DNA from: Acanthornis magna
Lineage: Eukaryota; Chordata; Aves; Passeriformes; Acanthizidae
Direction of reading: 5' to 3'
DNA: 64,000 nt
Assembly: GCA_036785705.1 (NCBI GenBank)
Contig: JAWUZG010000084.1
Location: forward strand, 15,327,501 to 15,391,500
A model generated the notes under the pieces. That model was given only the letters and a program-made list of their open reading frames with translations. It was not told the origin of the DNA and ran no database searches. How positions within the stretch are numbered: position 1 is the stretch's first letter; the number at the start of each line of letters is the position of its first letter. The position numbers and the translations under genes were made by a program. Positions 13,201 to 25,300 of the stretch are shown here, piece by piece.

Positions 13201-16200
13201 TTTTTTAAGTGGCTAGGGCTGTTGGTGCAAATGGCAGCACTGACAACTTGTCTTAGAGGTATAAATCTGAAGACTAGATCAGGAGAAAATGTGTTTTAAC
13301 TCATCCTAATGACTTTTGAAGGGCTTATATCCCATTTGTGCCTTTGGGAAATCCTCAGTTGGGTTTTTTTAAGCTTTAGTAAGGGCACATGTGAGTCTAT
13401 GGGCAGAGGATGAATGAACACTTTATGTAAGGCCTTTTTACATTGGGTATTTTGAAAGCTGAGTATCCCTCAGAAGTCTTGAGTTGTATAATTTTTAATG
13501 TAATTTTAGTCAGGGTTTCCATATGAGCAGTCCAATTACCTCCCTGGCCTATTTTGAACTTCTCTGCCACCAGAGGAAAAGAAAAATGTACCTCATGTGG
13601 AGAATGACGTTCTTGGAAATGCTAGCCTCCTCCCCTTGACTTTTGCCTCTTCCAGAAGACATTATTTCCAGAGCCTTTTAAAATTATTTTTCCCTTGTAT
13701 TGTTTGAAAGGCAGCAGGTAAAGCTCAAAGCTTGCCCTTTCTCTCTAATCCTATTAAAGTTGGCATTTCCTAAAAGAGAAAGGACTTCTGCAAAGACAGA
13801 CACTAACCTTTCTACTGTGTTTATTTTTGTTCTTTCCTTGCTGCAGATGCTTAAAGGTAGGTGTTTGACAGGTAAAACTGTGCAACTATAATACCCTCCC
13901 TTTCTCTCTTTTTCCAACTAACTCTCAATGAGGGAGTGACCTATTTAAGCAGGGGTTGCCTGCCTGTGTACTGTGGAAACAGTTGAGCTGACTGTGTGTC
14001 ATACCCATTGGTGCTAATAATTCTGCCACTTAGCAGAAAAATCTACTCCCCTGCTATTAAATGTCTCTGATGGGAAATGGGACAGAAGTTATAGCACTGT
14101 GGGGACAGCTTTTGGAAGTAACTTGGTCATAGTGGTGGAAGTGTGACTACGGGATGTTGAGATTCTTTGAAAGCATAATTTTTTTGCTGTATTTGTCTTG
14201 TCACAATATCTGAGTCACTCAAAATATGTCATCAGAGCTGTGAAGTTTGGGAAGTATTGCCACTTTCTGGATGAGGAACTGAATGGTAACAGACAGGATA
14301 TTTAAAGCTTTGTAGGCACGTAAGTACTACATGAATGTATGGATTAAGTTGCCTAAATACATCCAAGAATTTGACTCAGAGTAGACTGCTCTAGGCTACT
14401 ACAGAGAGAGTTGCTGGTGCAGCAGGAAATAGAAGTTGCTTTTATGCCAGGCCAGTGTCCTAATAACAAGATTGGGCTTTTCCTAGAAATAGGGAGCTGT
14501 AGGTAACCATCTATACAGTGTGTCACTACATGAGGAGAGCTCATCCAGCGAGCGTCTTCCATCACGCTGCAGTCCTTTGTACTCTGCCCTGGTAGATGGG
14601 AAGGTCAGCTTGCTGTTGATTCCCCATCCTTTTGTGCAAATATCAGCAGGATTATTTAGTTGTGCTCTTCTGTGATGCCAGCAACTGCCCATTCAGAATG
14701 AAACTCAGTCAGCCACATATGTGAGAGTATGTTACCAAAGGTAGTAACTCACACTAGCTCCCTATCTCAGCTAAGTTTAACCCCAAGGCGCATAGCTGCT
14801 GCAGAAATATGACCTTTAAGCAGCCAAGTTGGTTAAATTGCTGTACAGAGGGAAACTATGTAAACAGGTCACTGGCTTTCGTATAGTTGCAGCTGTTGAT
14901 GTGACTATTGGTGTGGAAAATAGAATAGCAAATCTTGTTTTGCTTGGCACAGAAACATGTTTGCGTTTTGAAATGGGGTATGAAGTTAATGGGACTAAAC
15001 TGCATGATATAAATAAAAAGTTTGCAGCTGCTGAAATATAGTTCCAAGGTAGGTACTGGTCTTTCCTACACCTTTTTTTCCTACACAGTGATGGTTTAAA
15101 ACAGCAAGCTGCTTTTATTATGGCCAAGCTTCTCTCCAGACTATTGGTTTTAATTCCTATTTACATATTGATAATGCTGTTAATTATGACATGAAATCTG
15201 TTATGAATTAATGATTAACTGCTGTTAATTCCTTCCAGCTAAATATTTGCTATGTCAGGTATGTTATGGAGATCATAAAATGATCCCCAAAGAGACCATG
15301 GGGCAGAGATTAACATACTGAGAAGAACAGGCAAATTTTCAGGCTGGAAAGTGCTGGGCAGGGCTGGGAGGAAAGTTTTTGCTATTAGGTGCAGTGGGGT
15401 AAGAGAAAGTTGTGCAGAAACTGAACATAGCGGGGGAGAGGTGGTTACAGCAGAATGCCAAGTGAGGTTTGACTGTGTTTAAATATGCTGAAAAATATTG
15501 TATCATCTGTTTAGCCTGCTCACTTGTGTTGTTGATGTAAAACAGTAACTAGGAGGACATGGAATGCCTTGCAGAGGATATTAAAGCTGTTGCTTTTCAA
15601 AATGATATTGGGTTTGAGTACTCTTTCTAGCTTTGCTCCAGCCCAAATTCTAAAATCTGTAATGAACTAACTTGTAGATTTTTTGTCATATTAGCAAGGT
15701 TTAAAGTGCAGATGTTGAGTAAAGAGGGTACAATATAGATCAGAGGTAGGTTTAGTTAAGAAATACTCTGTAACATCTTTGTTTCCTACCAAACCTTCTC
15801 TGGTTTCACAGCTCCAAGTGCCAGAAGTGCAAGCTACCTCCAGCCTGGGCTTTTTTGTGAACAAATTGCTTGGCAAGTGGGTTTTATGAATGCAAACAGT
15901 CATGTGGTGAACTACAGGCCCATTTCTGGCTTCACTCCAAACCTAGTGGTTCCACAGATGAGGTGATGCCCATTTCAGAATTTGTGTGCGACTGAGCAGG
16001 AAGAAATTAAAGAGGAATCCTCAATCTGAATCACTGAGGGATGATTTGCCATAGCAGCATTGGGCAGAATAAACCCTCCTGTCTGTGTTGGTGAGATGCT
16101 CACACAGTCCCTTTATCAACTCTTGATTTTGGCTTCTTTGTTTTTTTAGGGTCAGGAGCTGACTATCCGTCAGATTGCTCTTCTTGGCTTTAGAGACTTG

Positions 16201-19200
16201 GTCTTGCTAAAAGTAAAGTTGGAAGAAATTCTTCCCCTGGTCCAGACAAAGCTTCCAGCTTCCATTGTCCAGATGCTGTTAATTCTGCAGGTGAGGAGCC
16301 TCTGCTCTTCTTCGTCTGACTCCACTTGGGTATCTTGACCTCATTGAACTCATACAAACACTGGAAGGAAAGTGGGGAGGGTTGAGGGTGTGATGAAGGG
16401 GATGTGATGTGTGCTTTTTTGGGAGTGGTCAGTGTTAAATGAGAACTGAATTTGAATGTCCTGAGCTTTCCTGGGAACAGGTAAAGATGTTGCCTTGAAA
16501 GAGCCTGGTGTTTGTATTTTACTTGGGATGTCTCCTCCTCATCTAGGAACAGTCTCAGGACTCTTCACATATGTTTTCATCATCTGCCTGCTCTGAATAC
16601 GTCTTTGTGCCCTAGTTCTCTTGATTTCTCAGCTTTCCAAGGGCAGGGCAAGTCTCCATCACAGCAGATAGTGGGATTTGAATGAACGGTGGCTTCTGGC
16701 TGCTCAACACCGGTTCCTTGGCTGGCTGGGATGCTAAGAAACACCTTTTGGCAGCAGGCAAAATGCTATGTATCTTTCAAAGGCCTCTCCCAATAGGCTC
16801 AGAGCATCCGTGATAACTATCCTCTTTATCCAGATCTCAACAGAATACTTTCCAAGCATGCCAAATACAGCTGGGTTTTTGCTTTTTTTTTTTTTTTTTT
16901 TCCTTAAATTTTAATGTTGCCTAGCCTGACAGTCCTGGAAAATGCCATATTCTATGTTTGGATTCATAGAATCATCAAATGTTTTGGATTTGAAGGGATC
17001 TTAAAGATCATCTAGTTCCAACCCCCCTTCTACTAGACCGCGTTGCTCAGAGCTCCGTCCAGCCTTCCTCTGAGCCCTGTGCAGATCTTCTTATTTGACC
17101 TTGATTATCATGAGGTTTGCAAAAGCCCAGCTCTTGAGCCTGTCAAAGTCCCTCTGGGTGGCATCCCATACCTTCAGTGTGCCCGCTGCACCACACAGGC
17201 TGGTGGCTTGTATTTCTTCTCCAATATATAATGAGTGTCCGAGAATGAAACTTTCTGAAGCACAACCAAAACTGCAAAGTGGCTGAGCTGGTAGTTCTGT
17301 ATGAGTTATCACTGTTAGATGTTCCAGTGACCCAGACTGGACCACTGATACTAAAGTGCTATCTCAATATCCTTGAAATATTATTTTAATGCAAGAATTC
17401 TTGAGAGCAAAGAGGATCTCAAAGCAGCACATTTGAGGAAAAAAGATTATTGAGGCTTTGCAGGAAGTTAAGTCTGAATGGTTTCTGAAATTACTGTTAA
17501 ATTGGTTGGTGTTATCTACCATCTTCACAGCTGTAAGCTGAACCACAGAGGGTGCTTTGCCTGCAGTCCTGCCTAGCAAAAGAGCAGGGCTTTGCCCAAG
17601 GCGTGTTAAGGCTTTTCTACAAAGAGATGTTTTCTGGTAGAACCGCCCTGGTGTAATTACATTGCTGTAGTACGCTGTGCACATCCTTGGTGTGAGCACA
17701 CCTTGTACCTTCCTGTCACTGGGTTAGAAAAAAGAACTGTCTGCTCAATGTCCATAGGGTGTGACCATGACTTGAACAAGGAGATTGACTTGAAAGGCAC
17801 CCAAACCTCCATCAGCTCCAAAAGCTTTACTGATACAGTTGGGATGTTCCAGTACAGAGACAATTGACAGACCCCAAGCTTTACTCAAAAACCTTTTAAG
17901 CATAATGTTGACTTTTTGTGTTTGATTTTCAGAGTGTCCATGAGCCTACTGGCCCCACTGAGGGCTACCTACAGCTGGAAGAACTGGTCAAGCAGGTGGT
18001 ATCACCATTCTTAGGTTTGTGTGAGGATCACAGCTCCTCTGGTAGCACCTGCTTGCTTGGTAAGACATGCACATTGTACTGAAGCTGTTACTGGGGTAAA
18101 AGGTTGGCTAATAGGATGCATTTGTGCTGGGAAAGGAAAGAGTGCATGACTCTGTGAGAGACAGAAAACAAAGGCTAGAACAGCCTTGAGAAGGTTCTGA
18201 TTAATGTTTCTGAATTTAGATTTTTGTGACAGGCTTTTTCTTTTCCATGACCTAGTGAACTGTTAGTGCCTCATCACTGTACATGCATCCCAAGCCCCAC
18301 ACACCCACAAAGTCTCCCCTCTCTCTGGACAGGGACTGGATTTTAAAAGCCCCTGGTCCATGCTTGGTGTGCTGCCTTCACTGCAGTGAGAGACTGTATT
18401 TTGTCCTTTGCTGCCTACTCTCTGTTGCTGCTTGCTAGCCTGCTTCAGCTGCTGCATCAACCAGCCTTTGCAAACAGCAGAACTGTTGCATATTAATTCT
18501 GAGGGATGACAGGGATTTTGCATGGGGACTTCCTTCCATCTGAGGATTCTGTTTAAAAAAAACCCCAAAATTCTGTGTTTAAAGTATGGATAAACATGAT
18601 AAACATGTCTAGGTGAGAGAACGGGCACCTCACTTCAGGAAGAGCATGCTTAATCTGGGAGACTTTTTTACATGTGATCCAGGAGCTCTGCTTACACATG
18701 TGGCCATCCAGAAGAGATTGGCTAGCTAATGGGCATAGTGTTACTGATTTGATAGTCAAGAAGATTTAAATAGAACAAGTGCAGAAAGCTCCAGTCTCCC
18801 TCTGTTTTTATAAGCTTTAGCCTTTGCTTCAATGCAAAATCGTAATAACAGACCCACACCCTGCCTTGTACTGCACTTTGGCAGCATTTGGGAAAAGATG
18901 GTCTTGTGGTAGAAGAACTTATCAGGACTCAGACAATCTGTGCCTGTAATAAACTCATGACATTGCTTTAGGAAAACTGTGGCTCAGGATTTTTGTTCTT
19001 GTGGTTGCTGGGCAATCAGATATCTTTTATGCAACTAAACATGGTTGTACACTTCAACGTGGATTTGCAGACCTGATCCTCAGGCTCAATCTAGACCAAA
19101 ATCCCCTGTAAAAGTTGGACTTTGACAAAGTTGATTGCTTTGCTGTTTATGGACATCTGCATGTTGCTGGGGTAGTTTTAAAGGTAGCTGCCTGACCTGT

Positions 19201-21720
19201 ACTGAAGCTATCTAGCTATCCTGGATTTCTGCCAGCTGAACAAGGCATTTGTACCTTTAAAAAAAAAAATCACACAAACTGGCCTTGTAAAGTTTATATG
19301 CCTTAAAATCATTGAATTTGCTTTGATTTTAGCTGTGATTTATTTGTGTGTATTTCCAAGGCAGCCTTTTGCCCCTGCTCCACTTTGTGCTGAGCATGAG
19401 GAAAGAAGGAACTTGTGTTTGCAGTGTAAGACATGGAGAGCAGAACAGCACTTTTCTGCAAATAATCTTGGTATTTTCAAAGTGCTGCTGTGGAGATGGT
19501 TCCTTTTCCTTAACTTACACTTCTAATCAAACTTCTTTCTGAGGGGAAAATTCAGAGGAGAATTGTAGATGGCAGCATTCCCACCTGGTTTTTTTAGCAC
19601 TCTTCTTGCTTTGCCTCTGTAAATTAGCCATAACCTGCATTGTAAGGATGGAGTATGCCGAAGGGATCCAGCTGGCTAAGGAACAGGGTTTACACTGGGG
19701 ATAGGAGAGAAGATAAAACAACCACACATCACTGCTGATGAGTTTGCTTGCAAAAAATCCTAGAAAAACTCCTCCCAGTTTATATTCCAGGTCATAAGGC
19801 ATCCAAATAGAAATAAGATTTCTACTTAAAGTATGCAGGACAACTCGCTTAAGAGACTGTCTCTTTGTGGCCAAAAAAGTAAAGGGGGAAAATAGAGCAT
19901 TAAATGCACGTTCAGAGCTTAGCCTAATTTCGCCTAATTTTTTTCTCAATAGAGTCAGACCCCAATGCCCTTTAACACTACACCTTGCTGTGGTTTGAGC
20001 TGCGGCTGAAACCTGAAGAGTGTATTTGCTGTAACCAGCCTCAAAAATTATTTTTGCATACTCTTAAGCATGAAATGAACCATTTTAAATTGATGTATTA
20101 CTGGCAGTAGCAGGGTGAAGTGTTGGCTGCTCAACCATCCCTCCCTGCAACAATATAGAGTTTGTTTTTGCTTTTCTTCCCAAACTCTTATAACCTTCAG
20201 TGACGAGTGCTTTGCTTTGCATTTCATTGTTCTTATGCTCTGCAGTCTTGGTTGGAAGCCTTTTAAATGTTTTAAAAGCTTCTGACTTTATGAAATTAGA
20301 CCCTGCACTTCAGTGAAGTTTGTGAGAAACAAAGACCCATAGGGAATAGCTCTATCAGCTGCTATGGGGACATACCCACAGGAGGTGTCCAACGTCCCAT
20401 GGCAAAGCTTGATGGGGCTGGCAGCCAGCAGGTGAACAGTAATAGTGTCTGATTCAACCTGCTGTGGGGTGAATTACAGTGAGCCAAGGCACAAACTCTG
20501 ACCCTTGCCTTTCTTCAGCTCTCTGGGTCAGAATTGAAATGTACTTCATGACACTGGGCTGGGGATGGTGCCTTGGCTCTTTGCTTCAGACCAGGCATTT
20601 TTCCCCCTTAATGTTTTTGTTGAGCAGATCGTACAGCCCACACCCATCCATTCTGTGGCACTGCCATTTCCCTTCAGCATGAGTACTGCCTTTCCCTCGT
20701 GCCCCTTTTCCCTAGGTGGTTGTGGGCTGTTCCTGTGCACTGTTAGGTGTTTTCTGTGTCTGGCCTCCAAACCACACACGTTGTAGAGTGGATGAAATGT
20801 TCTTTTTCTGGCATGATCTTTGAAACGTACAGTGGGATAATGCCAACAGAATGGCCTTTTCCTAGGCAGGTGGAGAGAGAGTGCAATGTGAGCATCAGGA
20901 ATTTCACATTGGCAACAGCTGATGGCACCTCCTGAGAGAATTTTTTCAGAGAAAGGGATGGCAATTCAAGTCCCCAGTGAATGTTTTTCTTGGAGACTTG
21001 TGCCACCTTAGTGTCACTCATTTTAGTGAACCTTCACATGAGAGTACCTATTTCGTCTTCACCCCTTGATAAAAGAGAAGACCACCAGGATGCTAGAAAG
21101 AGTCCCTTGGCTGCACTTGTGACTTTTTGGGTCACTTCTCTCAGGCAGCAGCATCATTGCCTTACAGCAGGATGGGAGGTCTTTCCTCACTGGGGCAGAG
21201 GCAGATCTCCTTTCCCAACCTCCAGTGGTATGAACTAGTGAGCTCCTGACTGTTTTCCAGTGGTAATGAGGTGGGACACTCTGCAGCTACAGACTGAATT
21301 TTCTCCATTCCCTGAGGCCAGCCTAGCAGTGTGGGCAATGCTTTGTTTGCGTGCTGTTGGTCATTCCTGCTTCCTTTTTCTCTTCCAGAGAGACGGTACT
21401 CCAAATCCCGTCCTAAGGCCCTGACGCCACTGACAGAGCAGGAGGGCGAGGCTTACCTGGAGAAATGTGGAAGCATCCGTCGCCACACTGTTGCCAACGC
21501 TCACTCGGATATCCAGCTCCTGGCCATGGCCTCCATGATGCACACGGGAATGGTCATTGAGGAATCAGACAGTTCTGAGAAATGCCTCCTGCTGCAGCCC
21601 AGCTGTTTCAGCCACAGGCAGTGCTCCAGCGAGCCCAGCATTGCTGATGGCCCGGAGGGAGTCGTGGCAGCGGCCAGCAGGCAGGACCCTGCCGAGCTGA
21701 ACTGCACGTCTGTCAGCTAG
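1160..21720 (+). CDS. PRR5L: PRR5L (Protor-2), partial coding span of six exons, 3' end complete
   Basis: PRR5L is an accessory subunit of mTOR complex 2, paralogous to PRR5/Protor-1; family work links it to PKC-delta phosphorylation and tristetraprolin-dependent mRNA decay. Six exons bounded by AG/GT join in one frame (1160-1208, 9803-9860, 12783-12874, 16150-16290, 17933-18059, 21389-21720) to give 265 residues and a TAG stop. The joined protein starts RLLKSELGSFITDYFQ and holds the HbrB-like core (WDHYFTETLPTLQAIFYPVQ, GFRDLVLLKVKLEEILPLVQ) and the C-terminal block LTPLTEQEGEAYLEKCGS. From memory the human protein is about 368 residues, so roughly the first 80 lie upstream of the window. 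The gene converges on TRAF6. No frameshift or internal stop is seen. Identification is very secure; boundaries rest on splice consensus and frame. Confidence 0.95.
1209..9802 (+). other. PRR5L: PRR5L intron, 8.6 kb
   Basis: Intron with donor gtattg and acceptor cttggcag. It holds a short (GA)n tract at about 1933-1947, a 14-bp T run at 8594-8607 and scattered short open frames with no family signature. No gene, RNA gene or recognisable transposon was found in it. Confidence 0.8.
9803..9860 (+). CDS. PRR5L: PRR5L coding exon (NQLLAKGLLFIEEKVKLCEG)
   Basis: This 58-bp exon lies between ttggcag and the strong donor G|gtaagt. It gives 19 codons plus one base; the split glycine codon is completed by GT of the next exon. 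The peptide is part of the conserved helical core of the PRR5/PRR5L family. Confidence 0.94.
9861..12782 (+). other. PRR5L: PRR5L intron, 2.9 kb
   Basis: Donor gtaagt, acceptor tttctgtag. The longest open frame, at 11480-11863, has no recognisable domain and no splice context. No repeat family was identified. Confidence 0.8.
12783..12874 (+). CDS. PRR5L: PRR5L coding exon (GEDRIDVLSEIWDHYFTETLPTLQ...)
   Basis: This 92-bp exon runs from acceptor ctgtag to donor CAG|gtaatc. Its first two bases complete the split glycine, then 30 codons end in AIFYPVQ. The WDHYFTETLPTLQAIFYPVQ stretch is one of the most conserved parts of PRR5-family proteins and fixes the identification. Confidence 0.96.
12875..16149 (+). 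other. PRR5L: PRR5L intron, 3.3 kb
   Basis: Donor gtaatc, acceptor gtttttttag. No exon, RNA gene or named repeat is recognised in it. Confidence 0.8.
16150..16290 (+). CDS. PRR5L: PRR5L coding exon (GQELTIRQIALLGFRDLVLLKV...)
   Basis: This 141-bp exon encodes exactly 47 codons, flanked by tttttag and CAG|gtgagg, phase 0 on both sides. It encodes the HbrB-like core GFRDLVLLKVKLEEILPLVQ followed by TKLPASIVQMLLILQ. In the paralogue family this region is thought to contact Rictor; that role is known for the family and not visible here. Confidence 0.96.
16883..16901. repeat. poly-T run, 19 bp
   Basis: An uninterrupted T tract inside a PRR5L intron. It lies outside the CR1 fragment that follows, so it is simple sequence rather than a transposon tail. 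Confidence 0.85.
16966..17215 (-). mobile_element. CR1 LINE fragment, inverted, diverged
   Basis: The segment begins with the reverse complement of the CR1 3' end (catagaatcatcaaatg, then aagggatcttaaagatcatc and agttccaacccccc). It continues into rtcaaagtccctctgggtggc-like sequence typical of CR1 open-reading-frame 3' parts seen in birds. It is on the minus strand relative to CR1 transcription, 5' truncated and partly deleted. CR1 inserts without target-site duplication, so the ends are approximate. Confidence 0.75.
17933..18059 (+). CDS. PRR5L: PRR5L coding exon (SVHEPTGPTEGYLQLEELVKQV...)
   Basis: This 127-bp exon between attttcag and G|gtaaga gives 42 codons plus one base. SVHEPTGPTEGYLQLEELVK and QVVSPFLGLC are conserved family sequence. 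The tail CEDHSSSGSTCLL is low-complexity and looks lineage-variable. Confidence 0.95.
18060..21388 (+). other. PRR5L: PRR5L last intron, 3.3 kb
   Basis: Donor gtaaga, acceptor ctcttccag. Several short open frames occur on both strands, but none has a recognisable motif. No additional small coding exon could be identified here, which bears on the shortened C-terminal region noted under findings. Confidence 0.75.
21389..21720 (+). CDS. PRR5L: PRR5L last coding exon with stop
   Basis: Acceptor ctcttccag; the first two bases (AG) complete a glutamate codon, followed by RRYSKSRPKALTPLTEQEG, EAYLEKCGSIRRHTVANAHS and a serine/acid-rich tail ending in NCTSVS and TAG at 21718-21720. The exon supplies 109 residues. 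RRHTVANAHSDIQLLAMASM is strongly conserved. The linker between the RRY...RPK motif and LTPLTEQEG is short compared with my recollection of the human protein, where roughly 16-17 more residues occur there. Confidence 0.95.
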
Positions 21721-22340
21721 GAGGAGTCTGGCTGAGGAGTGGACAACTGCATGCACTAGGCTGGACAAAGTGTTGTGTCATCCCTGCTGGGGAAGAAAGA
21801 GAAACATAGGAATTTTGCTCATGTCATTGAAATGGCCTTGAGGGTTTTTATCACTGAGAATGCTCTCTAGAGATGTTCTTTCACTAGTCTGGGATCATTG
21901 TTGATGGAGGTACCAGGCTGTTCCCAAATGACCACTGAGGGCTGCAAAGGTTTTGCTGTTGAACAGCACAGTCTGCCTTCTGTAAGCTTTCTCCCTCTAC
22001 TAGTATAAAACTTTTAGCATCAGGTTTACTTCTTTTTCTTTGGTATGATACAAATTGAGTTCTTTCTGCTTTTCTTCATTTTTCCGAGTTGTGCTTCTTT
22101 TTTGCTCTTTGTTCCTGCAGTAGAGACCTCTGTGCTCAGTGTTCTCTTTGCTTCTGGTGCTAGCATGGCGAATGCTGAGCACTGCATTTCTCTTTTAAAG
22201 TTGAACTCAGGGATGAAACCAATTGCATCCTGCAGAAAGATCCACTGAGGTGGCTTGTGAGAGAAGGAGATCCTTCACTTAGCCTCCCATAGGCATGGAT
22301 GAAAAGTCCAAATCAGAATAAATCAGACTTACTTTTTGCC
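21721..22340 (+). other. PRR5L: presumed PRR5L 3' UTR to the first AATAAA
   Basis: Sequence after the stop has no exon or repeat. An AATAAA hexamer at 22317-22322 is the first plausible polyadenylation signal, and the next AATAAA I noted on this strand is at 28055-28060. The true 3' end cannot be decided from sequence alone, and a longer UTR is possible. Confidence 0.4.
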
Positions 22341-25300
22341 AGACCAGAAGAGAACTGAGTATATGTGGAATCTGAGCTGAGTATTTTATGTACTGTATTT
22401 GGTTCCAGTCATATCTTGGGGGTTCTGGTATAAAGTGGGTGCAAAGGAGGGCTGGGGTGTGTCAGTTGGGTGCAAAATATCATACTGAGCATCCTGGCAT
22501 TTGGCATCAATTTGCTCTCAAAATTTCTGTGGTGATAGGGCTATGCTGAAAGAGAAAATCAAATGGGAAGGAGGTGCTGCAATTGTGAGGCAGGTGTAAA
22601 GGTGCTTCTCAGCACGGGGCCATTGTGACTCCAGATCAGGAAGTGATGATCAGGATTTCATCTTTGGACTACCCTGTACTTTTAGTACTTGCAGATTTCG
22701 TGAGACAGAAGATGATAATCAGCAGGGTGTGGAAAGGAGCTGTGTCTCAGTGTATTCATGAAGTGCTCCTGACCTCCAGTGGTATCTGACTGAGTGCAGT
22801 ATTACTTTTAAGATATAGAGAGGGCTCTTTGCAGTCTCTGGTTTTGTTTTTAGTTTGAAGATTAGGAGTGGGTCCAGTTTGCAGGTGTCTGTGTCAGGCA
22901 CTGCAGTTTGCAGTGTGTGCTTTGCAGCATCACTTGGTACTCCAGTGCTGCTTCTGTGGGAACAGATCCAATCTGTTCGAGCTGTCCCCTGGGATACTCT
23001 GCTGTCTTGCTAAGCAGATTTGCAAGTGTAATTATAGGCTTAGAGGTGAACTGAAATGCTGCCTTAAATGTCAAATCCCATTAAAAATATGGACACAACA
23101 CAACTACCACTTGAATCTACTCCTAGTGGTACTGACTGTAAGTAAATGTGTCTTGACAAGGAAACAGAAGGTTAGGATGAGCCTTCGGGATGTTATTTTG
23201 CATGCTATGACATTAACTGCAGAACTTGCCCTGTTTCTGTTGGGCATTAAACATCTTCTGCTCCACTGGCTGCACTGAAAGTACAGCTCCAACCTGCAGG
23301 ATTTGGCATTAATAGCACATGCAGCAAAAAGAAAGCAGATTATTATTTGGCAGCAAAGCATCAGAAATACCAGCTATGAGCACGAGCCACACTGCCTTGA
23401 TTCACGAGGGCGTTGCTTTGTCTGCTGTCATTTGCAAATGCTGAGATACTTGGAAGAGCCTCCTTTTCCCTGCTGTCACCTGAGCTCTTGGCCTTTGGGG
23501 AAAGGCCGAGTGTTTGGATCACCAGCTGCGCATTCTGTGTTGAGGAACAGAGATCCAGTTGTGCTGGCTGCCTCCTCCTCCTCAGAGTATCCACAGTCCA
23601 GCAGAGGCCAGGAAGATGTGCCTTTAAGCAGCGTTTCCTTCAGATGGATTACAGGATACATTGGACTGACCAGGCCAACTTACTGTCATCTTCCCCGGGG
23701 CAGCCATGGGTGGTGGTGGAGCTTCAGAATGTCTGTGTGGCAGCCAAGCTCAGCAGCCATGCTGGTCTCACTTTGGCACAGTCCCTCCAGCGTGGGGCAG
23801 ATGGTGGTGTCCTGCTCACAGGTAATTTCTTTGGCCCCTGTTGTGATTTAAAGCCTCCTCTTAGGGATGTGTGGGGAGGTGATCGCCCTGCAGCATTTCA
23901 GTTCACTCTTGTGAATGCTTTTCTTCTTTCTGTTTTTCCTGTAACCTTCTGTAAATATCCAAACCATTTGGATTAGGGAGCAGTACCCTCTTTTATGGTG
24001 GAAATTAAAATGATTTATTTATTTCCTGACATATTCTTGGATCATCTCTAAGGCTAATAGGAGTTAGTCCTGGTTTTAACTTGAATTTCTTTTGTTTTAC
24101 ACATATGTATGATTTATCTATTTTGGTTTTGTATCTGTTACTTTGCAAAAATTTGCACCAAGACCTCTGAATCATGCACTTCCCCCATTGTTTTGTTTTT
24201 AAGGAGAATTAAAGCTGGTGGCTTTACTTTGTAAACTGAAGTAAACACAACTTGTTCTGTAAACCACACTGAGTGTATGGTCGTGACCACCACATTTACG
24301 GCCACATGAGATTGTCCAAGCCTCTGCAAGCTCATTTCCTTTACAGACTGGGTGAACCAGAAGATGGCTGGAGATGTGCCATGGTGGCAGTGTGAGGCTG
24401 GCACAGAAGGGCTCTGGGTGCAGCTCTGAGGGGCAGTGCTGAGTGTCTGCTCTGCACTGAGGAAGCTTCCAGTCCCCTGGAAGCAAAGACTCTGTCCCCA
24501 TGCCAGAGGTGTGGCATGAGAAACGCTTGCATTTTGGATACAGGGGTCTGGTTTGGGGTTGCACTTTGTTGCTCACCATGTCACACAGATGTGACAGGGC
24601 CACAGGGCAGGTCTTTTCTACCCTCATGGTCATCAACCTGAGAAAACCTCCTGGAGGAGCTGTCAGAATGGGAAGAAGAAATTTCTCTCACCACCTCCTA
24701 AAGTCTGCTACCTTCTACCAATGACCTAGACTGAGTCACTTTTCATCACACCAAACCTATCTTCTCTTTTTACTCTGTCTTCTTAAGGTAAGTGATTTAT
24801 TCTCTGTGTCCATACAATTCTGTCATGAACTTATTGAGGGAGGCCGCAGCAGAAAGCTTTTCTTATTACAACTGGCTTTTTCCTGATATTCCCCATAGCC
24901 AAGCACATGTTTTTATTGCTGGAAAGCAGAGCTGCTTCTGGCCCTAGCCAGGTGGGCAGCAACTTGGTTTATTTTTGTTTATTTTTTTTCAGTCAGAAGC
25001 CTTGCAATAGATCTTGGTGCTGGCACTGATGGCAGCAGGATGAACACTGCAGGTTTTGGATTGCTCTTTCTTTTTAGGTCCAAATGGCAAGGGTTCACCT
25101 GGAAGGAAGGCCTTTTGGCACTTGCCACTGAGTCAGCAGACAGAAAATATTTGGCTTTTACAGGCAGCCTGTGTGTCCCAGAGAAGAGAAACTGCACGTC
25201 TAGTGAGAAACAAATTGTGGTATTTATGGTGTGCTTATTTGCAGTCATATTGTGCCAGTCTGCTGTGCAGTGTGGTCAGTGGCATGTCTTCAAGGGGCTG

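Larger units (their letters stand above)
16291..17932 (+). other. PRR5L: PRR5L intron, 1.6 kb, with a poly-T run and a reverse CR1
   Basis: Donor gtgagg, acceptor gattttcag. It contains a 19-bp T run at 16883-16901, followed 65 bp later by an inverted CR1 fragment listed separately. The rest shows nothing recognisable. Confidence 0.8.
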
